This document shows, piece by piece, positions 19,835-33,327 of a stretch of 64,000 nt of DNA. This DNA is from Ilyonectria destructans (Eukaryota; Ascomycota; Sordariomycetes; Hypocreales; Nectriaceae). The notes below the pieces were generated by a model that ran no database searches, was not told the DNA's origin, and saw only the letters and a list, made by a program, of their open reading frames with translations. The DNA is taken from positions 1,054,001-1,118,000 of the forward strand of contig JAHEWK010000006.1 of assembly GCA_020740775.1 (NCBI GenBank), read 5' to 3'. A program made the position numbers and the translations under genes. Positions within the stretch are counted from its first letter, which is position 1. The number at the start of each line of letters is the position of its first letter.

Positions 19835-22800
19835 CTACTCGCCGCTCCTAAACCGCCTGTTGAACTCTTCCACCGCAACCCCAACCATCTTGTACAGGAA
19901 TCCTCTTTCGCTTCCTTCTCCCACCGGGATGAACGGTCCGTTCGCGCCTCCCCTCAGCGAGAGGCTCACTCCCGTCCGCTCCTTAGCAATCGTTTGTATG
20001 TCCTTCAGAGGCACGTCCCACTCGCTCGTCAGTCGCCGCGACCGGATAAGTAGGATCCGCGCATATGTCACCATCACCACCATATCCTCCTTGGGCAGCT
20101 CCAAGTGACCAATGTACTGTTCGTCAAAGTACTTGCCATTGTCCACCTGCTTAAGCCAGTACTGCCCGAGAGCCTCCCGTGGGTTGTACGGCTTAACGAT
20201 GCCGTCAAGCGGGATAAATCGCGGGAATCGTGTGCGGTCCAGCTCCTGTCCGTCAAACACAGTCGTCGTGTTACGGATGCCCTCGCTCACGTTGCTTGCC
20301 ATATCGAGAACTCCCACCGCCGGCTTGGTAGCCAAACCAAGGACTCCCTTGCCCACACCCTTGAAGAAACCCAGCGCACCCTCCTGCTCGGCTCCCTCTA
20401 GTGGCTTCCGCGCCAGTCCACCCACGCCCGATGCAACGCTGGTAAGCAGGCTGTTGGCGCCAGCCGCGACCCCGTACAGGGCGTGCTTCGGCCGGTTCCG
20501 TGCCCTTGTAATGCGCCGCCGGTCCTGGAATTGCTTGTCTAGCGATGCAGCTGCAAGACCCTTGCTAAGGCTGCCCGTAAACTTGGAGAAGCTGTCACTG
20601 AACCCGAAAACCGTCTTCTTGGCAAATGAAGCTGCACCCTTGGCGATGCCCAAGCCAAACTCCTCAGGCTTATCAGAAAGAATCAGTCCTTGATATGGCT
20701 CGTAGAAGATGTCGGTCACACCCGACGAGATGTTGTTGAAAAGACCGACGGGGTTTCCGAGGAAATCGGCGGATCCAAGAATCTTGTGGATCTGGTACAT
20801 GACCTCCTGGCTATAGTGATTTGAGAAGTTCTGGATCAAGACTGCCGTCGACACGCGGACGTTGTCCAGGATGAGGGCATTGAACCGGATCGGCGCGTCA
20901 TTGACATTGCCAATTGCCATGGTCATGACGTTGAGGAAGAACATGATGGGGTTGCGCGATGAAGTCTTATCCTCAGCGTTAATCCGTTCTGTCCGCATAA
21001 AGCTGAGATCGATCTGCATCGGCTGAATGTTGAGTACCTCAAAGTACATGTCTTGTCCAGCTTGTACTTGCTTCGGCTCCGGAATACCGAGGTCTTCGTC
21101 ACACAGCCTACCCTCGTCATCCACGAGAGTCCAGCTGGCACCGGGGACATTCGAAAAGTCGAGTAAAGCAAAGACAAAGTCCTCATCAAGGTCGACGGTC
21201 ATCTGCTGCAACAAAATCGTCGCGTATTTGACGTACAACACTCCGTAGGAGTCATCCTTGACTCGGCTGACCATGAAGTGCAGGGAGGGATGAGCCTCAA
21301 CCTCCTGTGCCTTCTTTGGCACCACGCTTGGATACAGGATCATCGGGAAGATGCCACCGTACAGCTGGTTGTCAATCTGAATCCACTTGATTGACATGGA
21401 CACAGTCTGGATCAGCGGGGAGTCGCTGAATCGCAGGTGAACGTCTCTGAATGTGAGATACGCAAGTTCCTTCATCTGAGCATTGATGAGTGATATACCA
21501 ATGCCGGACAGCTTGAGTTGAGCCTTGAAGGTTTCGCCAGTGTCTTGATCCTTGACCTCGAAGGCAAATGCCTCGGTCCCAGTACTGGTTCTTGACAGTG
21601 TCTTGGGCTTGTACTTGCTCTTGCTAGCGCGGAAGTTGCTCAAAACCAACGTCTGCGTCGGTCCATCGGCAGCGACGTTGATGTCGATAATCTTTTGATG
21701 ACCAGCGGAGCTTGCAAGCTTCATGGGGATTTGGTTGCCAATCTCAGCCAGCTTAACATGCCGCTCCTTTCCGTTGGCCGCGATGATGATCTCGCGGAAC
21801 TTGGCCGCAGGGAAATCCCACGCGTATGGCATGATGCTCCGAGGGGGGAGGCGGTATCGCACAGGTCTCCAACCACTGCGGTCTTCAACCCCATCTTCGT
21901 CCACATTCGGGTTGGCCTGACAGAAGGTGAACTCGATGTCACTCTCATTGCGCATCGAGAAGGGCCAGTTCTTCGTCTCCATGCTGAAATTCAGGAAGAT
22001 TGTCGAATCTTCCATGAGAATTTCGACTCTTGCAAGGCGCTGTCGCTGACCCGCCTTAGCAATCTTGACGTGGGTTGTCCCGATATCAGCAATGTTGAAA
22101 GGCGATGTCCATTGATTGTTGACTCCAGGGTAGCAGAGACACAGTTGCTTGACACGCGACTTTTGCAAGAAGTGCAGGGGTTGCAAAGAACCCGGACCCA
22201 GAGTCAGGAAGCCAGACGAGCTCGACTCACGGATGAGAATCTCTTCGCCAAGCTTGTTCTGCAACACGAAGCGAGGTGCCAGTGTCACAACCTTGGTCAT
22301 CTTGTACTTGCCCTCTCCAGACTTGACAGTGATGCCCACATGGATCTCCTTGTTCTTGTTGGGCGAGGGCAACACGACCTCAGACGTGCTGCCGATGGCA
22401 TCGAAACTCTGAGGCTTGCTCCATTCTGAGTCTGCAACCTTCAACAGCGCTCGGTTGCGGTGGTCGTCACTGCTGTACGAGAACATGAAGGGCAGCGCCT
22501 TGGGGCGGTCTTGATCAGACGTGTCCATGAGAGGAAACTGCCCAGCTGCTGGCTTGGCTTGTTGCAGGAAACCCTTCGCCCGGACCCTTAGATCCACGCC
22601 AGTTTTGTTGAGCACGACATACGGGCTGTAAACTGTCACCTTGAACGCGCCGCCACTGTTGGGGATCTTGAAGTAGTGCAGGTGAAGATTCAGCGGTAGC
22701 CCTTGGTCATCCTTGACGACGATCTTGCTTTCCTTGCGGAAGTCTTCGTTGTTTCCGGGGTTGATGATGGCAAAGTCGCTTGGCTTGAACACAGTATCCT

Positions 22801-25800
22801 GCATGTCAAGGCTCAGGAGCAGCAGGTGTGATAACTGCACGACGTGGACAGGGCTGAGGCCACCCTTTCGCAGGAAGTTGGTCCAGTCCTTCTTGGTGTT
22901 CTTGTCGTAGATTCGGTACTTGAAGTCATACGGCAAGAGATTCTCCAGAGTAACCGGCGCAGAAAGCTTGACCCGCATGTATGGGTATTGCCTAGCATCG
23001 TTAGTACATGATATCCAATCTTAGGTAGGCAGTCTTACTTTGTCAACGGGTTCGACTTGTCATAGCTGGCATGAACCTGGAAGTAGAAGGGGTCACCGTT
23101 ATCCGCCTTGCAAACAACTTGCTTGGTTTGTCTCTTGAGCAAGTCTCCCCACCAGAGCTGCTCTCCGCTCCACTGGTATCCGAACCCGCCATCCGGTCGG
23201 ACAAGGACTCTTTTCTCGTAAACGGCGCCGACGGGGGCTGGGCGAGAGTCTCCGGGGGCAATCTTCTCAATCTTGAGAAGGTGGCCTTCCTTGACATCGT
23301 ATATTCCGAGCTCCACGGGGATCTGCGTCGCGTTCTCAACGAGCAGCGGAGATCTGAACGTGACATACTTGACGTTGTCGGTTCCGAGCTCAACTTCGAC
23401 ACACAGTCGATGCAGGACATTTTCCATCTTCGGGCGCAGGCCATACAGGAACTCGCCCTCGCGGTTCAAGCGGACATTCTTCACAGGGTCAAAGCCACTG
23501 CCGTCGAGTTGGATGCTGACATATGTCTGGTTGGACTCGGTGAGGAGATTTTCTCGCATCTTCTCCCAGTGTTCGAAGCTCCATGGCCCTTCTTTGCCGT
23601 CCTCCAGACTGAGAGTAATCGGTTCGTCGCTAGTTGGGCTCTTGGAGTGAACGACGATATCAAATCCGGTGTAGTTTCTGATGCGATAAGGCGCCTCAAC
23701 ACCACGTGGCTTGTCCAAGACATCCTGCTCCGTCGTCAAGAAATCGAACGACTTAGATGCCAAGGCGATAGTCGCTGTGGTGATGGTCACGTCAAACGTC
23801 TTCTTAGACACCACATCGAACGACAGCAATCCAGATACAGGTGCCTTGGCCACGCCAAAGCCCACCTGCCACGGCTCAAGTAGAGGCTCCCAGCTCGACT
23901 TGGAGAAGTTGTACACATTTGAGTAGAGCTCGATGGAAGTCTCTGCCTTGAGGTTCGAGGACCAGTTCTCGGCGGCGGCAGTGAAGTTCTTAATTCCAAT
24001 GTCAAGGATCGGAAGTTCGTGTAAATCGCCGATCAAGACAACGCGAATTCCCTCTACCGTTGCCGACAACTGTTCATGCATGGGCACCGCAACTTCTTGG
24101 CTTTTCTGCGTGGATGATGCTTCGATGGCTGGTTGACTTCCTCTTCTCTTCGTCGCTATAGTAGAGCCTCCTTTGCCACTGCCAGAGCGCTGCTTCATGC
24201 CAGCGTTGCGAAGTTCTCTCGCCTTCTGGTCAGCCGGAGTCTCTTTCACTTTTGGCTCGCTACCAGATAGCTCGCTTGCCTTGCTAATAATTTGAAGGGC
24301 AAGCAAGATATCGCGCAACGAAAGCCGCAGGATGAGTGGCTCGACCTCGAGATGAATGCTTGTGTCGGTTGGCTTCGAGTTATCCATGCTCAATTGAATC
24401 GAAAAGTCATCAATAATTCTGAGCCGAGATGTTTCGAACTTGTCCATCCGGCACAAGAACATGCCAACTTCTGAGACCTGGAACGTCAAGGCATGTTGCT
24501 TGGAAAGGAGCATCTGGCGAATTCCCAGCACGATTGCTTCAGAGCTTGAGCTTAGCGGGTTGGCGATGAGAATGACTTGGGCATCGACTAGATTGACTCG
24601 GAACGCAATGTTCATCACTGGCTGAGTCGGTGCGTCTGATTCGTCTGCCACATCTGTGCTTTGTCGCCCTGATGCCTGTGATCGGGCCTTGCGTGACTCA
24701 TGTCCAGTGAAAGTGACCTGCATAGAGTCTGTATCTGATTCCTCTGGGGTCTCAAGGATGCTCTCGTTGTCCATGGGACTAGACTCGTCAACAGTCAATC
24801 CCTCCAATGCAAAACGCTGGATGGCAAAGAGATAATCCAGCGCAAAAATGACACGCGGGCTGTCTACAGTAGCCATGGCGATGACATTTCTTTCATCCCC
24901 TCCTGACATGGTCACGCTTGCCATCAGCTGCTGCACATCCTTGTTCATGGACGACATGATGCGGCGGTACTTGTTCGTCTCGCTTGGGCGGCTATCGTAA
25001 ATGGTAAACGACCGGATGAGCAGTTCTGCCTCGAGGGAGCCATCAGAAAGCATCCGTGTCTTGACCTTGGTGTCGTCAAGGGAGAAGCGCGACAAGCTCG
25101 ACTGAGCCAAGTCACCGACTGGCTCATCCAGCTCGGCCATGACCAATTCCAAACCGATAGTATTAACGCGGAAGACGAGATCCAACTTCGTCCAAGTCTG
25201 GCCAAGCGATCCAAGCTCCGGGCCCAGATCAACCAGCGTTTGGTCGCTGGTGGCGTTGTTGTCGTCAGAAACCGTCCGAGCACGCTTCAGCGTACCCTCG
25301 TCGACAGCTTTGGCGGCCTCCTCATCACCATCGCCTCCCTCGCCAGCAAACGCCGCTGGAACCGACTTGGAAATCTCCATCAGGAACCTCAGTTGGTATT
25401 GCGTGAGTCGGAGGTTAATGTCTGACATGGTTCCCTCGATTTCCGTATCGGGTCTCTTGGCACCATTCTTGTGCTCGGCATAAGTGATCTTGAACCCTAG
25501 GTCGACATGGTCGATCATTTCCAATTCCTCAGACTTATCATCAGGGTAGTGGAAGTCCGAGGTTAGTCTAATGTTGCGAATTCCAGCCGAAATCTTCATT
25601 GCAATCTCGGAATCCTCACTGTCGTCGAGCGGCGTGAACTTGTTCTGCGCATAAATCTCACCCAGATAGGCTGTGATTAGGTCACGTTTCGGACGGCCGG
25701 GGGTGACGAGACGGGGGAACACGACGATAGGGGTGTTGACCACAACGTCAAACTGGAAACGACTGGGACTCTGCTGCATCTGGTTTGCCTGGTTCATCGC

Positions 25801-28800
25801 AGCTTGTCGTGCCGCATTGTACAGAGCCTGCATCTTGCCAAACTTGACCAAGAAATCAATGATCTTCCGGAACGGCTCTTCCACGAAGTTGATCTTGACG
25901 GAACCAGCCCGGAGAAAGATGGAACTGTCATACCCTGGGTATGTCTTTGGGTTGGTGGAGTCAAAGGTCTCGTACCGGAAATCGGCCAGGTCATCGCCTT
26001 GGATTGTAACCAGCTGGCGGAGGTTCGAATCCTCAGACACACCTTGGTTCACATCGTCGACAAGAGACAGGTCGCCCAGTCTAGCTGAGACGCGCATAGT
26101 CCCTCCGCGGAGGAAGATGCCGGCATCAGCCTTGTTAAAAGACAAGGTGGCGAGTCGAATCCCGTCATTGTTCAGGATCAGTCGGATACTCTTGAGGTCG
26201 ACCTTGACCCGGATAGCCCCTGCATTGGCGTTTTGTTGCGCTGGTGAAGGTGCATCCACCACCTCAGCGTCCTTTGAATCAATCGCGGAGCTATCCAAGA
26301 GCGCCTGGGAGTTTTGCTGTTCGTCTCCACCAGTGAACGTGACGAGGATGAAATCCAAGAGCGTCAATAGAGTCTTTCTAGTGACGATGAGGTTGATTGT
26401 GGATATGGCGGCCGTAACATTTGTCTCCACGCCCTCATAAACTGGCATAAACTCGGGTGAAAGGGGGTTGACCTTGATGAATTTGACAAGAACGAGGCTA
26501 CGTCCCTCCTTCAGATCTTCGCTGTCGCCTGACGAAACGATGGCCTTGAACTCATCGGGGGGATTGTCGACAAAGTCATCAACAGTCAAGGAGCCCAAAG
26601 ACACCTCAGCTGCCATGTCGAAAGGCCGGGTATAGAACTCCAGGTCAAACCGCTCCGCAACCAGTTCCACGAGTAGCGCGTCAGGCTTCTTCCTATCGGG
26701 GTCGCTTCTGTAGAGCGAACCCTTCAGTGTGTCAACCTTGAACTTGAACTCGAAACTGCGCTGCTTAATCCGAAGTTGTTCGGCATCAGCGCCATCAGTT
26801 GCATCTTCGAAATTATCGTCATCCTCATCCATGTCATCAAGCAAGACAGCAGTTGAAGCTTGCATCATAAAGGGGAAGGGGGTTGACAGACGCCTATCGC
26901 GACCTAGTTTTCGCGCTGATCGTGTTGATACGTCACTTAGAACGCGAGGACGTGATGGTTCTTCTAACCCTTGCAATAGCTCTGGCGCAGGGGGTTCATC
27001 TCCTCCAAATTTCGGTATCGCCACGTCAATGATCTTCATCAGGTTCTTGTACTTGGAGTCAGAGACGGTAGCATGGAGCATGGGCAAGTGTCCCGACACC
27101 TTGAGCTTCGTCAGGTTTGGAGCCTTCGGCAAGATAGATGTCTCAACCACAAAATCGACGTTGATTTGCTCGACAATATGGAGGAGTGCGTCATCATCTT
27201 TTTCAATGAGTTGCGCCTTAGTTTCATCGATCGAAGGGCCGATGAGGACTTGAGTCGACGTCAGCTTGACAATGAATTTGTCGTACATGACCGACTCCAG
27301 TCGTTTCAGGTCTTCGTCGCTGTACAACTGCCGTTGCTTCGACTGGATTTCTTTCATTGTGGCTTGATCAACCAGTTGGCTGTTGACGTGGATATGACCA
27401 GCATCGACAATCAAGCATGTCGAGTTCAGTGTGGTGATGCTAGCGGGCACGATGATGAGGGGCGCCTGAAGATCGAGCTCGGCATTGATCGTCTTGTGTT
27501 CCTCCAATGCAAACTCAAGACCCGCCCGAGTCTGTTCCCGGAAGCCTTCTACCGTGGCACCGGCAGTCTCCATCAAGGCACTGATAGACTCCATGTGCCG
27601 TTCAGGGGGCCTAAAGAAGTTGGCAATGCCAACAACGAAGTTGGGGTTCCAGATAACCTCGAGGGGCTTCATGGTACTAGTGATGGCGATGTCACCCTCA
27701 CGCTCGATGGGATTCTGCTCGACTTCGAATTGGAAGAATGGGTCATCCTCAGTCTTCTCCAACTCGGCCAAAGAGAGCCTCTTGCGCTTGTTAATGTCGG
27801 GAGAATCCTTGACGCGGACAATCTCGGGGTACACGCTATCGGGGGTGGTGCCATCGTTGACGCGTAGGCCTCCCAGGCTGACGTTGGCAAGGAAAGAGTC
27901 CTTCCTCTGCAGCGCCTTGGCCTTGAAAACATCAAAGTGCAAACTGAGGAGATCAATATTGTTACCGTGGGGTCCCTTCTTGAGTGTGAAGCTACCGGTG
28001 GCCAAAGATGTCTCGATACACATCTTGACAGCTTCACGGGGCATGTCCACTTCCTCAGCGATGGCGTTCTTCTCATCCCAGTCAATAACATCGTAGAGCT
28101 CCTTGCGCTGCTCCTCTGTGATTTGTGTGTTTTCACCATTCTCTTCGATCGTCTCCTGGGGTTTCGAGCCCCACACCCAGGCGATCCAGCCTTGTTGGTC
28201 TTGTCGCTGAGGTTGCTTCTTCAAAGCCTCGGCATTTTCCTTCTTCAGCTGGCTTCGAGCTAACGATCTCCAGAATCGCAGGTCCTCGTAGCCAAGCTTC
28301 TGCTCGAGGCGCAGCATGTCTGCATCCTCGTCGGTTGTAAACTGCTGCTGCTGTTTTCTCTTTTTGAAAAGCTCAATGTATCGCCTGCGGTCATCACGCC
28401 GTTCGCGGAAGTAGTCCCAGGACCATCGCCGATTCTTTTCGTGAATCTTGGAGAGAACAGCATTGCCCGCAAACCGGAACCAGGCGCCGGGATCCTCCGT
28501 GGGTGAGACTCCCTTGGGTTGAAGTTTCTTGTATTCTTGATGACGGATGAAGTAATGGAAGAGATCCACCATCATCAGCGCATCTCTGTACTGGTCGTCA
28601 TCCAAGACGAGACCAATCTCCTCAAACAAGAGGTTCGCCTTGAATTTTGGTACGCGAATATCGCCTGACTTGTCGAGCTCTATCTTGGCCTGGCCACTGA
28701 CAGGCTTCAGGATGAACTGATGGGTCGAGTTCGCCTCAGCACCGTTCGTCATCATCTCCCTAAACTTGCTGACCAGCTCATCGTGGGGTAGCATTTCGTG

Positions 28801-29499
28801 ATCGGGACTAGCCGCCTCTCGGCCGGTGCCAAGCAACGACGCATCTGTGTTCCAGTACACTGCAAGCGCGCCGAGGGTGGCCAGCTTGTGGGTTACTGAG
28901 GTTGAGTCCTGGATGAATGTAGGAGCCCACTGTCCGTCGGTGCTGATGGCACTGAACTCTTCGAGAGTCATGCCGAGGGAGAATGGGTGGCCAGGAGCGG
29001 AGATGGAGTCTTCGTATCGGATATGGATGTTTTTGACCTCGACCTGCAGGTTGTCGACAATCTTTGTGACCAAGCTCTGGGTAAAGCTCTGGTTCTTCTG
29101 CTGCTCCTCCTGGCTCATGCCTTCTTGGTTCTTTTCCTTGAGCAGCTCGGCGCTGTCCAGCTTTTCCATCTTGAGACGTTGCTTCCGTCTCTCTTCCTCC
29201 TCTTCGTCATATTCGGCCTCCTCCTTCGGGCTAGCCAGCAGGAAGACATCCTCGATGAAGACCTTGACGGGGGCGCCGCGCAGGTTGGACCAGGGAATGA
29301 TGAGGGTCAACTGGCCCAGGTGGCCCTCCATGACATTAATGGGGAGCTTGAGCTGGTCGAGGGCCTCGCGGCGCAGCTCGAGGTTGCGGAGCTTCACATC
29401 GCCCGACCAGATGCCGACTTTGAGCTGGGTTGGGTCGAAGTTCTGGACGTACATGCCCAGGAAGCGGTTGAGCAGCCCCGCAACGAGGCCTTCCAACAT
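19835..29499 (-). CDS. VPS13: VPS13 bridge-like lipid transfer protein
   Basis: Exons on the minus strand are 29499-23039 and 22991-19835, with one 47-nt intron (gtaaga, tactaac branch, ends gctag), giving 3205 residues, the expected length for fungal Vps13. The N-terminus MLEGLVAGLLNRFLG...NFDPTQL is the classic chorein opening. The extended middle forms the lipid-conducting rod. The region after about residue 2100 carries the adaptor-binding/SHR-BD domain (ENLLPYDFKYRIYD), followed by the VPS13_C/ATG2-like amphipathic region (residues ~2850-3080) and a terminal PH-like domain (WDVPLKDI...). Family knowledge: it moves glycerophospholipids between membranes at contact sites (vacuole, mitochondrion, endosome, ER, prospore membrane). 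The splice junction joins ...SNPLTK to QYPYMRV in a continuous conserved region, supporting the model. Confidence 0.95.
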
Positions 29500-30739
29500 G
29501 TTGGCGGTGGGGGAGCCGTAACCCGGGCGAGGGGAGCGAAGGCTATGTGTATGAAGAGATCTCTATCGGGACCTCATCTGTCGCTTCGAATGCGTGTCGT
29601 GGGCGCGGGTGCCATCCGGGAGCGCTTGTCTCGCTGCCTGGCCGCGAATCGTGCGAGAGCGTCGAGGTGCTCGTAGAGAGTCGTAGAGGGGTCGGAAGGT
29701 CTGGGACGGCTCGGGAAAGCAATGCGGTTCGGCAACGGGTACGTGAGGCGCTGTGCGGGATGTGTCGAAAGGTGTGCAAAACGCAGGATGCTCGGAATCA
29801 AATGATATCGTCAAGCTTCTCGCGGCTTAAGCAAGTCTGGACACAGCAGTGCATGCCTGTGAAGTTGCAGATCCAGGTTGTGCGCATCAGCAAAAGTGGG
29901 AAGAAGCAGCCCAACCTGGCAAGGTGTGCCATTGTATGACGCTGATGCCCCAGGCCTGGCCTAGGCTCCGAGCGCGGTACCTCGGACCACATAGTGGAGG
30001 GCGTGGGCGCCGAGGTACCTCTGGATGACGCCCTACCGGAGCCAGTTAGCGGGCTCTCTCGCTGGTCTTCGCTGGTCGATCACTGCTGAGGTCCGAGTTC
30101 CCGATGACGGGGGGGCTGTTGGGCTGGGGGCTCGGAGCAATATGGTGGGGCATTTAGGCGCTCTCCTGAGGGGTACAGCGAGTGCAGCTCCGTTTCAGGC
30201 CTATTAAAGTGGTGCGCCGAGGAGCTATGACGCCCCATCCATCGAAACATCGCCATCATCTGATTGTGAGATATTGAACTGCTTCTCAAGCTGGGCCTTA
30301 CGTACGGCAATGTGCACAAATATGCTTGATTCTGTCTTCAGCTCCGTCCTCTGCCGGGCAAACAAAAGCCACCATCTTGGCGACAAGCCATCCTCTTGCT
30401 TGCCTCAAGCCCAGAATTCCAAACGCCAGATGGCTTATGGCTTGTGTAGCAACATGACGTCACGACCTCGTCTGAAGCTCGATCATCGCAACCACATTTA
30501 GCCAAGCCATAACGATGATGTCGTCGTTACAGCCACATGCACGAATGAAATGACAGAAGTCAATTGAACGGTCCGAAACCGGATTTGTACAATTGCCATT
30601 GTTTTGTTAGGAGTCTTTAAGCATCACATTTGCAAATGGGATCTTTCCCTCCTGCATTGTAGCAGAACTTGACTCCTGTCTGAACCACCAGAACAAAATA
30701 TCTAGCTGTCTTGAGACGACCCTCGTCACTGGATTCGAC
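29500..30739. other. Divergent intergenic region with GC-rich inverted repeats
   Basis: Upstream of VPS13 (minus) and the DUF3429 gene (plus). A perfect 10-bp inverted repeat, ggtacctcgg (29976-29985) and ccgaggtacc (30010-30019), is nested among further arms: gctccgagc near 29966 and gctcggagc near 30128, plus ctcggacc and ggtccgag. A 130-codon plus-strand frame at 29547-29939 is not supported. Confidence 0.5.
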
Positions 30740-32190
30740 ATGCTTAGTACCTCTCGATCCCTTCTCAGGCTCACCTCCCGAGCGTCCTCGACCGCTCCTG
30801 TGGGCCGCGTCTTCGTCCGACTCTCCCCCGCGAGCTTCCCTCAAGCCTACCGTGCATCATTGTTTTCCAGTAAATCGACCAACAATCCCCCAAACCCGTC
30901 CATCGATCGTGAACATGAGAAGAAGGTCGCCCACGAGACCCTCAAGTCCGACCCAAGTGCTGTCACCACGGAAAGCTCAGTTCGTCATGTGATAGAAGAG
31001 TCGCAGGGTCCTCCAGACAACGATCATGATATGGCTGCCGAGCTTAAGCATGACATTGTGAGTTTGAGGAGGAAATCTGTGCAACATACACAGCTGACTA
31101 GTAGCAGGACGTCGTCAAAGACACCTTCAGCTTTTCGAGCGTGCCTCGTGAATCTCGCATTCTCGGCCTCGCCGGGACGCTACCCTACATGGGCACGTCG
31201 CTCTCGACTCTCTTCTTGTCATGGGATCTAAACAAGCAGTCGCCAACCGGTAATTCCCTGTACGACGCCGTGGTCGTAGATCACGAGACAGCGAAACACC
31301 TCTTGAGCATCATCGAGCCAATCCAGCTGGGATACGGAGCAGTCCTCATTTCCTTCCTCGGCGCCATTCACTGGGTAAGCAGCTTCCATCGGAGCCAAAT
31401 ACAGTGTATGAATTGGTTCAACTAACTAGTATGACTGTAGGGCTTGGAATATGCTGAGAAGCAGCCCCTCCTCGAACGCACTCGCTTCCGCTATGGCGTC
31501 GGTCTAGCCGCCTCGATTGTGGCCTGGCCAACACTCCTCATGTCAGTCGAGTACGCCCTCACGGCCCAATTCGCGGCCTTTGTCGCCCTGTACTTTGTTG
31601 ATTCCCGTGCCACCACGCGCGGCTGGGCTCCTCAATGGTACGGCACCTACCGCTTCCTCCTGACGGCCATGGTCGGCCTGGCCATCTTCATCTCCCTGGT
31701 CGGCCGCGCCAAGATTGGCCAGGGTCAGACGTTGACCTCCCACGGCCTGGAGGAGCGCCTCGGCGCATCGGGCATTGCCGATCACGATACCGACTGGGCC
31801 AAGTTGGAGAAGGAGGAGATGGAGCGAGTCAAGAAGGAGAAGGAAGAGGCTGAAAAGAAAGCGAAGAAGGAGGAACAGGAGAGAAAGCAAAATGAGATGA
31901 AGGCCGAGAAGGGTGCCAAGGGGCCCGAAGAAGAGAAGTCCGAAGACGTGGAATCCAAGGACAAGAAATACGAAGAGAAGGAGTCCGAAAACGACGAAGA
32001 GACGAAGGGTGAGGATGGTGATAATCAGGAAGACGCGTCCTCAAAGAAAAACAAATCTGCCAAGGGGTCTCAGGACGAAGAAAAGACGAAGGTTGAGGAT
32101 GGTAAGGATCAGAAAGATGAGTCTTCAAAGAAAGACAAATCCACAAAGAAGAAGAAGAGCAAGGCCAAGGAACAGGAAGATGAGAGCTAG
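30740..32190 (+). CDS. Mitochondrial DUF3429 membrane protein
   Basis: Exons 30740-31057, 31108-31374 and 31441-32190 encode 444 residues. Introns are 50 nt (gtgagt to agcag) and 66 nt (gtaagc, ctaac branch, ends tgtag). The N-terminus is basic, Ser/Arg/Leu-rich and free of acidic residues for about 30 positions, a typical mitochondrial presequence. Residues about 115-310 hold the DUF3429 (TMEM69-like) region with five or so hydrophobic segments, including LGLAGTLPYMGTSLSTLFLSW and a GAIHWGLEYA motif at the exon 2/3 junction. The C-terminal ~130 residues are an unusual Lys/Glu/Asp/Ser-rich coiled tail with imperfect repeats (EDGDNQEDASSKKNKS-like units). Function is unknown. An inner-membrane location is inferred from family and presequence. 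Confidence 0.85.
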
Positions 32191-32527
32191 GTTGCAGGCA
32201 CTCGGAGCAGTTGAATTATTTCCTTAGCAAGCCTACAACTGGAATGTCATTTATCCGCGATGAAGTTGATAGCCGATACCACGCTGCAAGAGGGAATTCC
32301 CTGAATTGCAAGTCTCACATGTTCTCCATCAGAAATAAACGGATCTATTGGATTACTATATCCGGCAAGGATCGCAGAATTGGCCGCTTTCGACAACGTG
32401 ACGACCTCTAACACGCCAAGCAGGGCATAAAATTCAACAAGGGCAAACTACAAACTGGAAACATAACTCTCTTGACGAGGACACAACCCATCTGCGAATA
32501 AATCTCCCTCCTTCACCATCACAAACC
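32191..32527. other. Intergenic region, no gene
   Basis: Short spacer between the DUF3429 gene and the SnoaL-like remnant. No gene or repeat seen. Confidence 0.5.
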
Positions 32528-32982
32528 ATGGCCGACTTCAAGTTAACCCGACCACACGTCCTCAAGGCCTTCGAGCCGCTGCAAGAAACCGACGACATCG
32601 CCCGGCGCAACTCTTTCTTCTCGGAATCCATCGTCCCCGACGTGAAGTGGACCATCACCGGCCAGGCGCACTCGCTCGTCGGCACGCGCAACAGCATCCA
32701 AGAACACAGCAACATGTCCTTCGACAAGATCGACAAGCGCCTTGAGGGCCCCATCAAATTCGTCGTGACAAAGGTCATCGTGGATGGGGAGAGGGCGGAC
32801 GACGGGTAGTAGACGTCGGTCGAGCTCGGGGGGAAGCCACGCGGCTGACGGGGATGGACTACAACAACGAGAATGTCTGGTTGACGCGATTCAACGACCA
32901 AGGCAAGATTGTTGAGGTCAGAAGCTACTTTGACACTTTGCTGGAGGAAATGGTATTGGCCGAACCGGCGGACGGGGATTAA
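32528..32982 (+). pseudogene. SnoaL-like protein gene, disrupted
   Basis: An intact N-terminal part of 93 codons (ATG at 32528) reads like small SnoaL/NTF2-fold proteins (MADFKLTRPHVLKAF..., DVKWTITGQAHSLVG, FVVTKVIVDGERADDG). It then meets two consecutive TAG codons at 32807-32812. Coding similarity resumes in the same frame for a few codons (SVELGG) and then continues in another frame from about 32837 (EATRLTGMDYNNENVW..., EVRSYFDTLLEEM) to TAA at 32980-32982. A one-base loss in the six-G run at about 32828-32833 would explain the frame change. No splice pair of workable length removes both lesions. Family members include polyketide cyclases and ketosteroid-isomerase-like enzymes. The truncated product would lack half the fold. 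Sequencing error could explain the frameshift but hardly the tandem stops. Confidence 0.65.
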
Positions 32983-33327
32983 GACAACAGAGTTGAACAT
33001 CACTCAGGAACATGGGACGCAACAAAATATTCGTCATAAAATTCATGCATTAAACTAAGTATCTCTGACCCTTTTGCGGGTGCGGTATCATAGAACCTCA
33101 AATAGCCATGAGCCAAGTCATAATTCTATGTGTCCTCCCCCATTGAAGCAAGTATGGTGGTATGAGCTCAACGCCGTGAAAATGCACCCAGAACTAGGAC
33201 CGGACCCTAGATACGCCGTCTCGTTGCAACCAAGTAGCCGACAAACAATAGTCACACAACAGGCGTCCAGACGCACAAAATCCCACCAGGTGCCTCGCTA
33301 TGATTGAGAATCATCGCCTCCTCCTCC
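32983..33327. other. Intergenic region, no gene
   Basis: Lies between the SnoaL-like remnant and the Stu2 3' end. Nothing recognised. Confidence 0.5.

Noticed and set aside
26000..26030. T-loop-like ggttcgaatcc as part of a tRNA
   Set aside because: It lies inside the VPS13 coding sequence and no acceptor stem or other arms can be formed around it.
32434..33003. 189-codon minus-strand frame over the SnoaL-like remnant
   Set aside because: The plus strand carries clear SnoaL-like similarity on both sides of the lesions. The minus translation shows none.
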